Shown in pieces: positions 7,731 through 15,982 of a DNA stretch of 21,641 nt (positions within the stretch are counted from its first letter, which is position 1; each line of letters opens with the position of its first letter). The DNA comes from CAYIHX01 sp964363305 (GTDB lineage Bacteria > Bdellovibrionota > UBA1018). Under the pieces are notes generated by a model. That model did not search any database, had not been told where the DNA came from, and saw nothing but the letters and a program-made list of their open reading frames with translations. The position numbers and the translations under genes were made by a program. The stretch is taken from NCBI GenBank assembly GCA_964363305.1, contig CAYIHX010000061.1, positions 1 through 21,641 of the forward strand, given 5' to 3'.

Positions 7731-8147
7731 ATGAATAAGAAAGCATGGTATGGAATGGTCTTGGGATTGTTGGCTCTGGGAATCTGGAAAAGCGGGGCCA
7801 CGGATCAGTTCACCATCCCATCCATCGCTCCGGCGGAAGCCAAGCCCCTCTTAGCTTCCGGAAAGGCCGTCCTCGTAGATGTCCGAGAAAAAAACGAGAT
7901 CGAGGAAGGCATGATTCAAGGAGCCGTCTGGCTCCCCCTCTCGGGCGTGCAATCCGATAGCGCCGCCACGAAAGAGCTCATCGATCAACTCGACAAGAGC
8001 AAAGAGATCCTCACCTACTGCCGCTCGGGAAAACGCTCCGCGACGGTCGCAGCTCACCTGAAGAACCTCGGCTTCCGTGTGAAAAACGTGGGCGGGTATG
8101 ACGCGCTCATTGCCGCGGGCTTGCCCAAGGCACATCCGAAGCCATGA
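7731..8147 (+). CDS. Exported or membrane-tethered rhodanese-domain protein
   Basis: 138 residues from the ATG at 7731. The open frame extends upstream, but that part is antisense to the regulator gene and not plausible. An uncleaved anchor or signal peptide (about residues 5-22, AWYGMVLGLLALGIW) precedes a rhodanese domain with VLVDVREKNEI and the active loop CRSGKRS, catalytic Cys97. No Shine-Dalgarno is seen: the operator palindrome sits directly before the ATG, so the mRNA leader may be very short or absent. It overlaps the YeiH-family gene by ATGA, indicating coupled translation. It would handle sulfane sulfur at the periplasmic face, as a counterpart to the rhodanese of the minus-strand set. 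Confidence 0.9.
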   Translation: MNKKAWYGMVLGLLALGIWKSGATDQFTIPSIAPAEAKPLLASGKAVLVDVREKNEIEEGMIQGAVWLPLSGVQSDSAATKELIDQLDKSKEILTYCRSGKRSATVAAHLKNLGFRVKNVGGYDALIAAGLPKAHPKP

Positions 8148-9058
8148 ACATCTTCTCCTCGATCCCCCCTGCGGCGTTTCTCGTCGCCGGAATCGGGCTT
8201 GCGCTCGTCGGTATTCCCAGTCGCCCACAATCTCGGGCCCGCCTCAAAAAAATGGGCAGCTACACCCTTCAAGCGAGCATCGTATTGCTCGGCGCGAAGA
8301 TTCCCATCGGTGAGCTGCTCCGGGCGGGACGCGATGGTCTGGCCACCACCGCGATCAGTGTTCTGGCCGTCTTCGGGATGGGCGCCCTGCTTCAACGCTT
8401 GATGCGCATCGAGCGCGACCAGGCGATCCTCATCTCCAGCGGCACGGCGATCTGCGGCGGCAGCGCGATCGGCGCGGTCGCGCCCACCATCGGCGCGAAA
8501 AACATCGACGTCGGAGTCGCGATCGGAGTCGTTTTTCTCCTCAATGCGATCGCCATGGTGATTTTTCCTCCACTTGGAAAACTTTTCACGCTGAATGATC
8601 ACCAGTTTGCCTACTGGGCGGCGCTCGCCATCCACGACACGAGCTCCGTCGTCGGCGCGAGCGCGCAATGGAGCGAGAACGCGCTTCAGATGGCCACCAC
8701 CCTCAAGCTCAGCCGCACGCTCTGGATTTTCCCCGTCGTGCTCTTCTTCGCCCTCGCTAGACACCGGAAGGAGAGAAATTCCACCCTCTCCCGATTCCGC
8801 CCGCCCCTCCCCTGGTTCATCGCCGGCTTTATCCTCATGTCGATCATCCACACATACTGGCTCGCCCCGCTGGGCTCCCCCCTTCCGAGCGCACTCAGTC
8901 GCCTCAGCGGCTGGGGCTTCAACTTGAGTCTGCTGTTCATCGGCCTGTCGCTCTCGCGCGAGCAGCTCAAGAAGGCCGGCGCCCGCCCCCTCCTGTACGC
9001 CACTGCGCTTTGGCTCGTCACGCTCGTGACGACGCTGGCCTATGTGAAATTTTTTTAA
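8144..9058 (+). CDS. YeiH-family (UPF0324) putative sulfur-oxyanion exporter
   Basis: 304 residues with about nine predicted membrane helices. Family signatures visible include ASIVLLGAKIPIGELL, SSGTAICGGSAIGAVAP and ALAIHDTSSVVGAS, all typical of the YeiH/YadS family, which is annotated as putative sulfate or sulfite exporters. The start overlaps the upstream rhodanese stop (ATGA). Its presence here suggests export of an oxidised product of sulfur metabolism such as sulfite; this is inferred from family and context. The C-terminus is encoded by a T-rich end (AAATTTTTTTAA). Confidence 0.88.
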   Translation: MNIFSSIPPAAFLVAGIGLALVGIPSRPQSRARLKKMGSYTLQASIVLLGAKIPIGELLRAGRDGLATTAISVLAVFGMGALLQRLMRIERDQAILISSGTAICGGSAIGAVAPTIGAKNIDVGVAIGVVFLLNAIAMVIFPPLGKLFTLNDHQFAYWAALAIHDTSSVVGASAQWSENALQMATTLKLSRTLWIFPVVLFFALARHRKERNSTLSRFRPPLPWFIAGFILMSIIHTYWLAPLGSPLPSALSRLSGWGFNLSLLFIGLSLSREQLKKAGARPLLYATALWLVTLVTTLAYVKFF

Positions 9059-9094
9059 ACTGCCCCCTTTGAGCGTGTATGCAGGAGAACTGGC

Positions 9095-9113
9095 GGGGTT
9101 CTCCGAGAACCTC
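9095..9113. repeat. GAGGTTCTC-type palindrome, copy 1
   Basis: GGGGTTCTC-C-GAGAACCTC. The inner 15 bases (9097-9111) are a perfect palindrome, and the next pair is G-T, which would be a G-U pair in RNA. It lies 36 bases after the YeiH-family stop. A preceding GGAGAAC (9084-9090) can also pair with GTTCTCC (9098-9104), giving an alternative hairpin. Confidence 0.75.
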
Positions 9114-9264
9114 GTCTTACCCTCATTCCTTAAACCCTGTCATTATTTGACAAGATACTGACATATAATTACACCATTTAAATACCGCTAAAAACCCACA
9201 GGGCGCGAAAAGCGATCCTTTGAAAAGAGCCGGGCTATCACGGGTTTCCTGGCTGCACTTTACA
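9114..9264. other. AT-rich stretch between convergent genes
   Basis: This lies between two copies of the same palindrome and between the convergent ends of the YeiH-family and lipoprotein genes. It is clearly AT-richer than its surroundings, especially 9140-9200. No plausible coding frame or RNA gene was seen. TTGACA (9147-9152) and TATAAT (9164-9169) occur, but only 11 bases apart. Confidence 0.5.
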
Positions 9265-9283
9265 TAGGTTCTCCGAGAACCTC
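9265..9283. repeat. GAGGTTCTC-type palindrome, copy 2
   Basis: TAGGTTCTC-C-GAGAACCTC, with a perfect palindrome over 9266-9282. It begins six bases after the stop of the minus-strand lipoprotein gene (9289). Confidence 0.8.
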
Positions 9284-9288
9284 GTCGA

Positions 9289-10335
9289 CTACTCCGCCAC
9301 GTACCGCAGCCGATAGTTCCGCCACTGGCGAGCCACGCGGCATTTGAACTCGACGGTCACTTCGCTCCAGTCGGCCGAGTGATGCACGCGGGACGAGTCC
9401 GGTCCGGTGGTCGCCTTCTCGCTCACGAAGATATTCGAGGAAGAGTTCGAGATGCCCCAGTAGCTGCAAAGAGAGTAGGAGTTTCCTCGCGTCCTCAAGG
9501 GCTCGGTTCCGACGGGCGTCTGGTCGAAGGGCAGATCCCACCAGAGGGAATGGAGAACTGTTCTTGTGCTCGGGGCGTGCACTCTTCCGCTGGCGAAAAG
9601 ATCGACAACGGAGCGCCATTGGCTGCCGAAATACTCCGCGCCAGCAGGGGCCAGCTCCAGCGAAGGCGGGAAATCCTCATTCGTTCGCTCGATGACCACG
9701 CTCGACTCCGGTTGTCCTCTGCGGGCGCTCCGCAGCCGGGTGATCTCCGCGTCGGCGAGGCGGTACAGGCGCGCTTGGGTCAAGATGGTGCCAGCTTCGA
9801 CTTCTTCCCGTTCTTCCGAAGGAGCCGACGGAACAGAGGTCGAAAGCGCACCCGCCGCTCGAGCGTACTCCTCGCTCGCGATACGCACAAAGAACTGTTT
9901 GCGTTCGTCGGGCAGCGACGCCACCTCTCCGCCCCGAGCTTTGCCTACGGCTGAACGTTTATAACCCCGAAGGTTCAGCACACATTCAATGCGGTCGGGA
10001 GAGACTGCGTGAATCTCAGCAATCGCCCCGTTTTGGAAAACTTCCTTTTCCTGTTTCGATAACGCGGAATCATCGAACTCCATTTTATTTCCGCGAACCC
10101 TCCCCAGCGTTCTCTGATTTACACTCACTTCGTTTTCTGACTCAGAAGATCCCGCAAAGCTTTCCATCGACCCATCTTCTTTGATCTGAAGGAAGATATT
10201 GCCCTTCTGGCCTCCCATTTCTTCCCGCCACTGCCCCACCAAACTCGGGTCCACCTTGGCGGGACCACAACCGGACGAAAGGGCCCCCAGCACCAGGGGA
10301 AGCATCAGGACTACGCGACTTGCTCGAATATTCAT
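9289..10335 (-). CDS. Lipoprotein of unknown function
   Basis: 348 residues, ATG at 10335. The N-terminus MNIRASRVVLMLPLVLGALSSGCG is a lipoprotein signal peptide with lipobox LSSGC, so the mature protein starts at Cys23 and should be membrane-anchored. The first part resembles small beta-barrel 'response' modules (VGQWREEMGG ... GSMESF, about residues 33-60). A charged helical middle (about 160-215) and a C-terminal region with aromatic and Cys residues (SLCSYWG, EFKCRV) follow. I cannot name a family. No Shine-Dalgarno is seen before the ATG, but this is the only start that gives a signal peptide. The gene lies 148 bases downstream of the Prc-like gene, in an AT-rich gap that could hold its own promoter. 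Confidence 0.78.
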   Translation of the reverse strand: MNIRASRVVLMLPLVLGALSSGCGPAKVDPSLVGQWREEMGGQKGNIFLQIKEDGSMESFAGSSESENEVSVNQRTLGRVRGNKMEFDDSALSKQEKEVFQNGAIAEIHAVSPDRIECVLNLRGYKRSAVGKARGGEVASLPDERKQFFVRIASEEYARAAGALSTSVPSAPSEEREEVEAGTILTQARLYRLADAEITRLRSARRGQPESSVVIERTNEDFPPSLELAPAGAEYFGSQWRSVVDLFASGRVHAPSTRTVLHSLWWDLPFDQTPVGTEPLRTRGNSYSLCSYWGISNSSSNIFVSEKATTGPDSSRVHHSADWSEVTVEFKCRVARQWRNYRLRYVAE

Positions 10336-10470
10336 GCAGCGCGTTATATCTCAACCTGAAATACCCGTCTATTTATATCTTCTATTGGTTCTAAGTCATT
10401 AAAATAATAGGTATTTTAAAAATAAAGAGACCGGAGACGACGCACTTCTGCAAGCCCCCCCTCCCTCTCC

Positions 10471-10509
10471 ATTGTTAACGACCTTAACGATCGGTGCCAG
10501 GCACCGCAG
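10471..10509 (+). repeat. Dispersed palindromic module, copy 2
   Basis: ATTGTTAA, 13 bases, then CGGTGCCAGGCACCGCAG. Here the first dyad is perfect (GTTAA-N5-TTAAC, 10474-10488), as is the second (10492-10506). The stop codon of the Prc-like gene (10484-10486) lies inside the module, and its last eight or so codons (VPGTDR end) are encoded by it. Confidence 0.8.
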
Positions 10510-12475
10510 CGATCACGTCGACGGCGATATTCACCGCCTCCTCCACCACCGGGGCTTCGCGCTCGTTGGCATCCTTGACCCGCTCGCTGCGCGTCTTCTT
10601 GCCCTTGTTCTTCTTCTTTTCCTTGGCGTTCTCTTTCTCGACCTTCTTGCGAAGATCAGCCAGTTTGATCACCGACTGGTTCTTCTTCGATTCTTCGAGT
10701 TCTTTCGCCAGCTCCGCGAACTTCTTGCTCTTCGAAACCCGAACCAGCGAACGCTCGGCTAGCTTCTTGATTTCGGTATCATCCACCGGCGCCCACCGGT
10801 GCTTCGGGTCTTCGGTGTTCGCCTCCGTGGAAACGAACGTCGGGATCGTCTGCGTGGGAAGCGAATAATCCAAGCGCTTCTCGCCCACTTCGTCCGTGTT
10901 GAACAGAGAAGGAATCACGATGTCCGCATTCACGCCGATGTGCTGAGTCGACTGCCCCCCCGGAATGAAGAACATCCCGGTCGTGACCTTCATCGCACCC
11001 AGCTCCAGCGGCAAGGGATTCAGAACCTGCACCGTGCCTTTTCCAAAAGAGTGGTCTTCGCCGACGATCACGGCGCGCCGGTAATCTTTCAAAGCGCCAG
11101 CCAAAATCTCCGAGGCCGAAGCGCTGAAGCGACTCGTCAGCACGACCAGCGGGCCCCCATACACGACATCCGGATCCCGGTCCGCCAAGACCTCCACTTT
11201 GCCCTCGGTATTCTTCGTGGCCACGACGCCACCCAAGCGGATAAACAAGCCGGAAATCCGAACGGCTTCGTCGAGCAAGCCTCCGCCGTTCTTCGACAGA
11301 TTCAGCACGATCCCGTCGACCTTCTGTTTCTTCGCCGCGAGCAGGAGCTTCTTCACGTCATCGGTACACGAGCGGCTCTGGCCGCGCTCTCCTCCTCCAT
11401 AAAAGGAAGGAAGATCCACCACTCCGACCTTCAGCTTCTTGCCGTCCACCTCGCGGGTCTCATAGGTGATCTTCGCCGCCTGATCTTCGATCTGAATCTT
11501 GTCCCGCACGATCTCCACTTCGAGGCTCTTGCTGTCGCGAAGCACGGTCAGCTTCACCTTCGTGCCCTTCTTGCCGCGAATCAGCTTCACGACGTCGCGC
11601 AGATCCATGTCGATGACGGATACCGCGGAGCCCTTCTCCTGAGCGACCGCGATGATCTTGTCCTTCGGCTGAAGAAGCCCCGTGCGCTCGGCCGCGCCCC
11701 CCTTGATGGTCTCCTCAATCACCGTAAAGCCGTCCTGCGAGGAGAGAGAAGCGCCGATCCCCTCGAGTGAAAGCCGCATCTGAATCTGAAAATCCTCGAG
11801 ACTCTCCTGCGACAGGAACCCCGAATGGGGATCAAGCGCGCGAGAGAAGGCCTCAGCAAAACCATTCGTCAAATCGCTATCCTTCTTCTCCACCAGGCGC
11901 TTCACCACCAGCGCGTACTTATGCGCCAGCTGTTTGCGGGCCTCCGGAAGCTTCATGTCGGTCAGAAGATAATTCGAGACCTGAAAGTGAATCATCTTCT
12001 TGACGATCTCGATCCGCTCCTCGGGCGTCTTCGGGTGCCCGCGTTTCTCTGGGTCCAGCACCAGCTCGACGCTCTCATCCAGCTTGTACTTGTCATCAAG
12101 AAATTTCTGCGCAAAGGCGGCGTCTTCCTTCGCTCGCGCAATAATCAAGCGATAGGCCTCTTCGAGCGGGTCACAGCTCCCGAGCTTCATCGTCTTGAAA
12201 ACCACGGGGAGCGTCTTCTTCAGCCGAACGACTTCTTCTTCCAGGAAGAGCGTCTTCGACGGGTCGAGCGACTCGATGAACTGCTCAATGGTTCGATTCT
12301 GAACCTCTTCCGACAACGTCTTCACCGAATAATGCGCCCTCAGATAGAGCTCAAAGAGCTGCGGCAGATGGCGGCACTGGAGATTTTCGGCACGAGCCGG
12401 AGGAGCACCGCTCAAGAGACAAAAACAGAAAACAAGAAGAGAGGCAAATTGCGCTACGCGTTGTTTTTTCATCAT
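10484..12475 (-). CDS. prc: Prc/Tsp-like C-terminal processing peptidase (S41)
   Basis: 663 residues from the first of two adjacent ATGs (12475); AAGG lies 5 bases upstream of it and 8 upstream of the second, so either may be used. A signal peptide (KKQRVAQFASLLVFCFCLL ... ARA) directs it to the periplasm. An N-terminal helical region carries DPSKTLFLEEEV. A PDZ domain (about 225-320) follows, with LEGIGASL and ERTGLLQPKDKIIAV, then the S41 protease core. The catalytic Ser lies in FSASASEILAGALKDY (about 453) and the catalytic Lys in FGKGTVQ (about 479). The Lys-rich C-terminal tail and overall length fit E. coli Prc (682 residues). It degrades or trims periplasmic proteins from their C-termini. 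The last codons come from a dispersed palindromic module. It is divergent from a small membrane protein gene with a 43-base gap. Confidence 0.9.
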   Translation of the reverse strand: MMKKQRVAQFASLLVFCFCLLSGAPPARAENLQCRHLPQLFELYLRAHYSVKTLSEEVQNRTIEQFIESLDPSKTLFLEEEVVRLKKTLPVVFKTMKLGSCDPLEEAYRLIIARAKEDAAFAQKFLDDKYKLDESVELVLDPEKRGHPKTPEERIEIVKKMIHFQVSNYLLTDMKLPEARKQLAHKYALVVKRLVEKKDSDLTNGFAEAFSRALDPHSGFLSQESLEDFQIQMRLSLEGIGASLSSQDGFTVIEETIKGGAAERTGLLQPKDKIIAVAQEKGSAVSVIDMDLRDVVKLIRGKKGTKVKLTVLRDSKSLEVEIVRDKIQIEDQAAKITYETREVDGKKLKVGVVDLPSFYGGGERGQSRSCTDDVKKLLLAAKKQKVDGIVLNLSKNGGGLLDEAVRISGLFIRLGGVVATKNTEGKVEVLADRDPDVVYGGPLVVLTSRFSASASEILAGALKDYRRAVIVGEDHSFGKGTVQVLNPLPLELGAMKVTTGMFFIPGGQSTQHIGVNADIVIPSLFNTDEVGEKRLDYSLPTQTIPTFVSTEANTEDPKHRWAPVDDTEIKKLAERSLVRVSKSKKFAELAKELEESKKNQSVIKLADLRKKVEKENAKEKKKNKGKKTRSERVKDANEREAPVVEEAVNIAVDVIAAVPGTDR

Positions 12476-12518
12476 CAGCACCTTGAGGTTCAATGTCTTC
12501 CAGTCTAAACCAATCTTT

Positions 12519-12971
12519 ATGAAGAAAGTGATGATTCCTTTGATTCCGATCCTTTTACTCCTCGGCGCGGGGGTCATCGTCTTTAAATTCTACGAATACC
12601 TTTTCGCGAAGACAGTCGACGGCCCGATCGTCACCGTCGAACGCGTGATGCAAACCAACACATTGATTTCGTCGGGATCCCGCGCCATTCCGACTGAACA
12701 ACTTTTTTCGTTCGCGGTCGCCATCAAAGACTCGGTCGGGGAGATCCACACGGCGAGTTCGGAGGACCGTCAATGGGCCGTCGCCCAAAAAGGCCAGTGC
12801 GCGGAAGCGAAATATTTTCCTTACCCACCCTGGGACTTGGCCAGCTGGGGCACCTACCATAACGCCCGCCTCCTTCGGCTCTATGAATGCCCTGAACCCA
12901 TCCCGCCGCCCTCACCCACTCCGACCCCCTCGTCTGCGCCGACTCCGACACCGAAGAGCACTCCCCAGTAA
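12519..12971 (+). CDS. Small membrane-anchored protein with Pro/Thr-rich tail
   Basis: 150 residues from the ATG at 12519. One N-terminal membrane helix (about residues 5-22, MIPLIPILLLLGAGVIVF) is followed by a compact domain of about 95 residues with two Cys (KGQCAEAKY, RLYECPEP) that could form a disulfide if periplasmic. The C-terminal tail is low-complexity Pro/Thr/Ser (about 128-150). The family is not recognised. There is no clear ribosome binding site; an in-frame TTG at 12483 is an alternative but would put polar residues before the helix. The stop overlaps the helicase start (TAATG), so the two are coupled even though their predicted locations differ. Confidence 0.7.
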   Translation: MKKVMIPLIPILLLLGAGVIVFKFYEYLFAKTVDGPIVTVERVMQTNTLISSGSRAIPTEQLFSFAVAIKDSVGEIHTASSEDRQWAVAQKGQCAEAKYFPYPPWDLASWGTYHNARLLRLYECPEPIPPPSPTPTPSSAPTPTPKSTPQ

Positions 12972-15952
12972 TGTCAGTGGAGAGCCTCTATCAAGCGATT
13001 CAAGGCGAAGCACTCCCCGGTGTCTGGAGCCGAGGCGTTGCGCTCAGTCGAAACGCCAACGGAGTCAAGCTCATCAAAAAAACGGGAACGGAATGGAAAG
13101 TTCGAGTGGTCACGGCCGAACGCGTCGCCCAGCCGACGGTGACCCTGTGGCTCGAGGACGACGACTGGCACTGCGACTGCGGTGACCGCGCCGACCCCTG
13201 CCCCCATATTGTGACCGCTATCCTCGCCGCGAAGGCAGATCGCATCGTGGAAGAGGCCGCCGCCCCGGCCGACCCCACCCTCCAGGGCGCGGGCCGCGAC
13301 ACGCTCGCCTACCGATTCAGCGCCTCGGGTTCCGATCTCAAGCTCGAACGCGTCATCGTCCGTGCCGACGGCCAAACCGAGCCCTTGAAATCCTCGCTCG
13401 TCTCTTACCTCGGGGGCCTGCAAAGCGGCCGAGTGGATGCCAGACCCGTCAATGCGTCGAAAGAAGACTTCGCCATCGACCAGAGCCTCAGCTCGAGCCC
13501 TCGGGCGGATTTGCCGCATTCGGAGGCTCTGCCGTTCATCATTGAGAAGCTCGATGGACACCCGGCGACGAGTTTTGAGGGAAAATCCGTCACCGTGCAC
13601 GGAAAATTCCGCTCCCTGAGAATCATCGCCGAAGACTCGGGCGATCAGATCGTGCTTCGACGCGCGGAAGACCCTCAGTACCCGGGCGAACGACGCGGAT
13701 TCAGCAACGGCGCCGTGCTGATTGGGGATCATCTTTTTCCCGCCAAACCCCTGCGCTGGTCGGACGAAGAGCGCGCGTTCACCACCGCCGAAGGCAAGCG
13801 CTTCCCCACGCGCGACTGGCCCCGACTGGTCGAAGAAGTCATTCCCGCCCTGCGCGCCAAGGCGGAGGTCGAAATCCTCACTTCCCGCCTTCCGGAGACG
13901 ATCGACCTGCCGGTCGAAACCCGAATCGAAATCGATCAGCCACCGGGCTTCGAGGGCGCGCTCGCCGTGGTCGCTCGCCTCGTCTACGGCGATCCCCCCG
14001 TGGCCGAGATCGAATCGCAAGAACTCAGGCTGCTCCGCCCAGGCCCGATCCCCCATCGGGACCGAGAGGCCGAGCTCCGCGAGATCCGTCGGCTTCACGA
14101 CGAGCTCGGCCTTCGACCGGGCGTGCCTGTTCTTCACCGCGGGGACGATGCCGCCCGATTTCGAGATCGGCTCAAGAAATGGAAGACGTTCGACCGCACC
14201 TCCCCCTCCGCGGGCCAGGGCCTGTCACTGCTCTCGCCTCTCTCGATTCAAGTCAGCACCACGCCTTTGGAAAATGGACGCGCCTCCCTCGAGCTGTCGT
14301 TCTCTTCACCCGAGCTCGGAGAGGCCGGACGCGTTTCCGCCTCGGCGATTTTCAAAGCCTGGCGATCCGGGCAGAGTTTTCTTTCGCTCGGAACCCAAGG
14401 CTGGGCGCCTCTCCCCAAAGACTGGCTCGATCGCTTCGGCCCCCAAATCGAAAAGCTCTACCTGTCGCGGCTCGGCAAGGGGACGGCGCTCACCCTCCAT
14501 TCCGGCCTCGATCGCTTGAAATTCGCGACGCTCTTCGATGAAGCTCAGGTCTCGACGCCCGAAGTATTGACTCAGCTCCGGGTCGCTCTGGAAAAACCCC
14601 AGCGCGATGACCGCGCTCGAATCCGCGAAGGCGTCCGCGCCGACCTGCGCGATTACCAGTACGCGGGGCTGGCCTGGCTGAGCACCTTGCGCGAGGCCAA
14701 CCTCGGGGGCATTCTCGCCGACGACATGGGTCTCGGCAAAACCCTGCAAGCCATCTGCGCCTCGCGCGGACGAACACTTGTCGTTTGCCCGGCTTCCGTG
14801 CTGGTTGCGTGGCGGGAGCAGCTTCAGCAGTTCTATCCCAGCGCGCGAGTGAGCCTGTACCACGGCACGAAACGCAAGCTCGAACCTGCGGCCGATTTCA
14901 CGCTCGTCACCTACGGAATTCTCAGGCAGGACCTCGGCATTCTGAGCACGACCCCGTGGGAGACCGCGATTCTCGACGAAGCCCAGGTGATCAAAAACCG
15001 AGACAGCCAAGCGGCGCGGGCCGCGCACCAGATTCAAGCGGGCTTCAAAATCGCGCTCAGCGGAACACCGATCGAAAATCATCTCGACGACCTGCTTTCG
15101 ATCCTCGCCTTCGCCTGCCCCGGTGCCCTGCCACTCGAGGAGAGCCGCGAGCTACACGCCGATCAGATTCGCCGACGTATTCGCCCCTTCGTCTTGCGAC
15201 GCCTGAAACGCGACGTCGCGCCCGAGCTGCCTGCTCGCACGGAGAGCATCTTGCGCTGCACGTTCTCCGAGCAAGAACGCGAGAGGTACGACGGTCTCGC
15301 CCACGCCACGGCCAGCGAAGTCTCGCGCTGGATTCAAGAGCGCACGGGCCAAGCGGCCATCCAGGCCCTGGAGTCGATTCTTCGACTGCGGCAAGCCTGC
15401 AATCACGGGGCCCTCGTGCCCGGCAGCGGGATGGACCCCGCCACCCCCTCCGCGAAGATCGAGCTGCTGGTCGAAACCCTGAAGCTCGCGACCGAGAACG
15501 GTCATCGCAGCCTCGTGTTCTCGCAGTGGACGAGCTTTCTCAATCTCATCGAACCGCACCTCCGTACGGCCGACCTGCGCTTCTCCCGGCTCGACGGCCA
15601 AACTCGCGATCGCGCCGCCGTCGTCACCGAATTTCAGAAAGACGACGGCCCGGATCTCTTGCTCATCTCGTTGAAAGCCGGTGGCACCGGCCTCACCCTG
15701 ACCGCCGCCGATCACGTCTACATCGTCGACCCCTGGTGGAATCCGGCCGTCGAAGCCCAAGCCGCCGATCGCGCCCACCGCATCGGACAGGAAAAACCCG
15801 TCTTCATCTACCGCATCGTCACCGAAGGCACGATCGAAGAGAAGGTGCTCGCCCTCCAGGAGCAGAAGCGAGCCCTCGTCGCCGAGTACCTCGGCGAGAA
15901 CGGCGGCGCCCTGCCCGCGCTTGATCCGACCGAGCTGCTGGCGCTGCTGTAA
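12971..15952 (+). CDS. SNF2-family helicase with N-terminal SWIM zinc finger
   Basis: 993 residues, ATG at 12971 overlapping the preceding stop by one base. The SWIM zinc finger CxCx6CxH is at Cys68, Cys70, Cys77 and His79. A roughly 450-residue middle region with beta-like segments follows, then a complete SNF2 ATPase: motif I ADDMGLGKTLQ (about 582-592), motif II LDEAQVIKN (about 667-675), motif III LSGTPIENHLDDL (about 695-707), LVFSQWTSF, LISLKAGGTGLTLTAADHV and motif VI ADRAHRIGQEKPVF (about 931-944). Such proteins translocate on duplex DNA and remodel protein-DNA complexes; bacterial HepA/RapA relatives act on RNA polymerase, but SWIM-bearing ones form a separate group of unsettled role. 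It ends just before a GAGGTTCTC palindrome. Confidence 0.93.
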   Translation: MSVESLYQAIQGEALPGVWSRGVALSRNANGVKLIKKTGTEWKVRVVTAERVAQPTVTLWLEDDDWHCDCGDRADPCPHIVTAILAAKADRIVEEAAAPADPTLQGAGRDTLAYRFSASGSDLKLERVIVRADGQTEPLKSSLVSYLGGLQSGRVDARPVNASKEDFAIDQSLSSSPRADLPHSEALPFIIEKLDGHPATSFEGKSVTVHGKFRSLRIIAEDSGDQIVLRRAEDPQYPGERRGFSNGAVLIGDHLFPAKPLRWSDEERAFTTAEGKRFPTRDWPRLVEEVIPALRAKAEVEILTSRLPETIDLPVETRIEIDQPPGFEGALAVVARLVYGDPPVAEIESQELRLLRPGPIPHRDREAELREIRRLHDELGLRPGVPVLHRGDDAARFRDRLKKWKTFDRTSPSAGQGLSLLSPLSIQVSTTPLENGRASLELSFSSPELGEAGRVSASAIFKAWRSGQSFLSLGTQGWAPLPKDWLDRFGPQIEKLYLSRLGKGTALTLHSGLDRLKFATLFDEAQVSTPEVLTQLRVALEKPQRDDRARIREGVRADLRDYQYAGLAWLSTLREANLGGILADDMGLGKTLQAICASRGRTLVVCPASVLVAWREQLQQFYPSARVSLYHGTKRKLEPAADFTLVTYGILRQDLGILSTTPWETAILDEAQVIKNRDSQAARAAHQIQAGFKIALSGTPIENHLDDLLSILAFACPGALPLEESRELHADQIRRRIRPFVLRRLKRDVAPELPARTESILRCTFSEQERERYDGLAHATASEVSRWIQERTGQAAIQALESILRLRQACNHGALVPGSGMDPATPSAKIELLVETLKLATENGHRSLVFSQWTSFLNLIEPHLRTADLRFSRLDGQTRDRAAVVTEFQKDDGPDLLLISLKAGGTGLTLTAADHVYIVDPWWNPAVEAQAADRAHRIGQEKPVFIYRIVTEGTIEEKVLALQEQKRALVAEYLGENGGALPALDPTELLALL

Positions 15953-15963
15953 TTTCCACGCAT

Positions 15964-15982
15964 GAGGTTCTCGGAGAACCTC
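15964..15982. repeat. GAGGTTCTC-type palindrome, copy 3
   Basis: GAGGTTCTC-G-GAGAACCTC, a perfect 9+1+9 palindrome 11 bases after the helicase stop. No T-run follows, so it is not a classical intrinsic terminator. Confidence 0.85.

Noticed and set aside
9015..9032. TCGTCACG-CT-CGTGACGA hairpin before a T-run at 9050
   Set aside because: It lies inside the YeiH-like coding sequence and is about 20 bases from the T-run, too far for an intrinsic terminator.
9147..9169. TTGACA and TATAAT promoter-like boxes
   Set aside because: The spacing is only 11 bases, too short for sigma70, and no gene on the plus strand follows.
12974..14137. Minus-strand open frame of 387 codons
   Set aside because: Antisense to the SWIM-SNF2 helicase, whose motifs are complete; no start signal or domain is seen on the minus strand.
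14785..15924. Plus-strand open frame of 379 codons in another register
   Set aside because: Its product is dominated by Arg, Pro and Ser, as expected from a shifted frame of the helicase gene.
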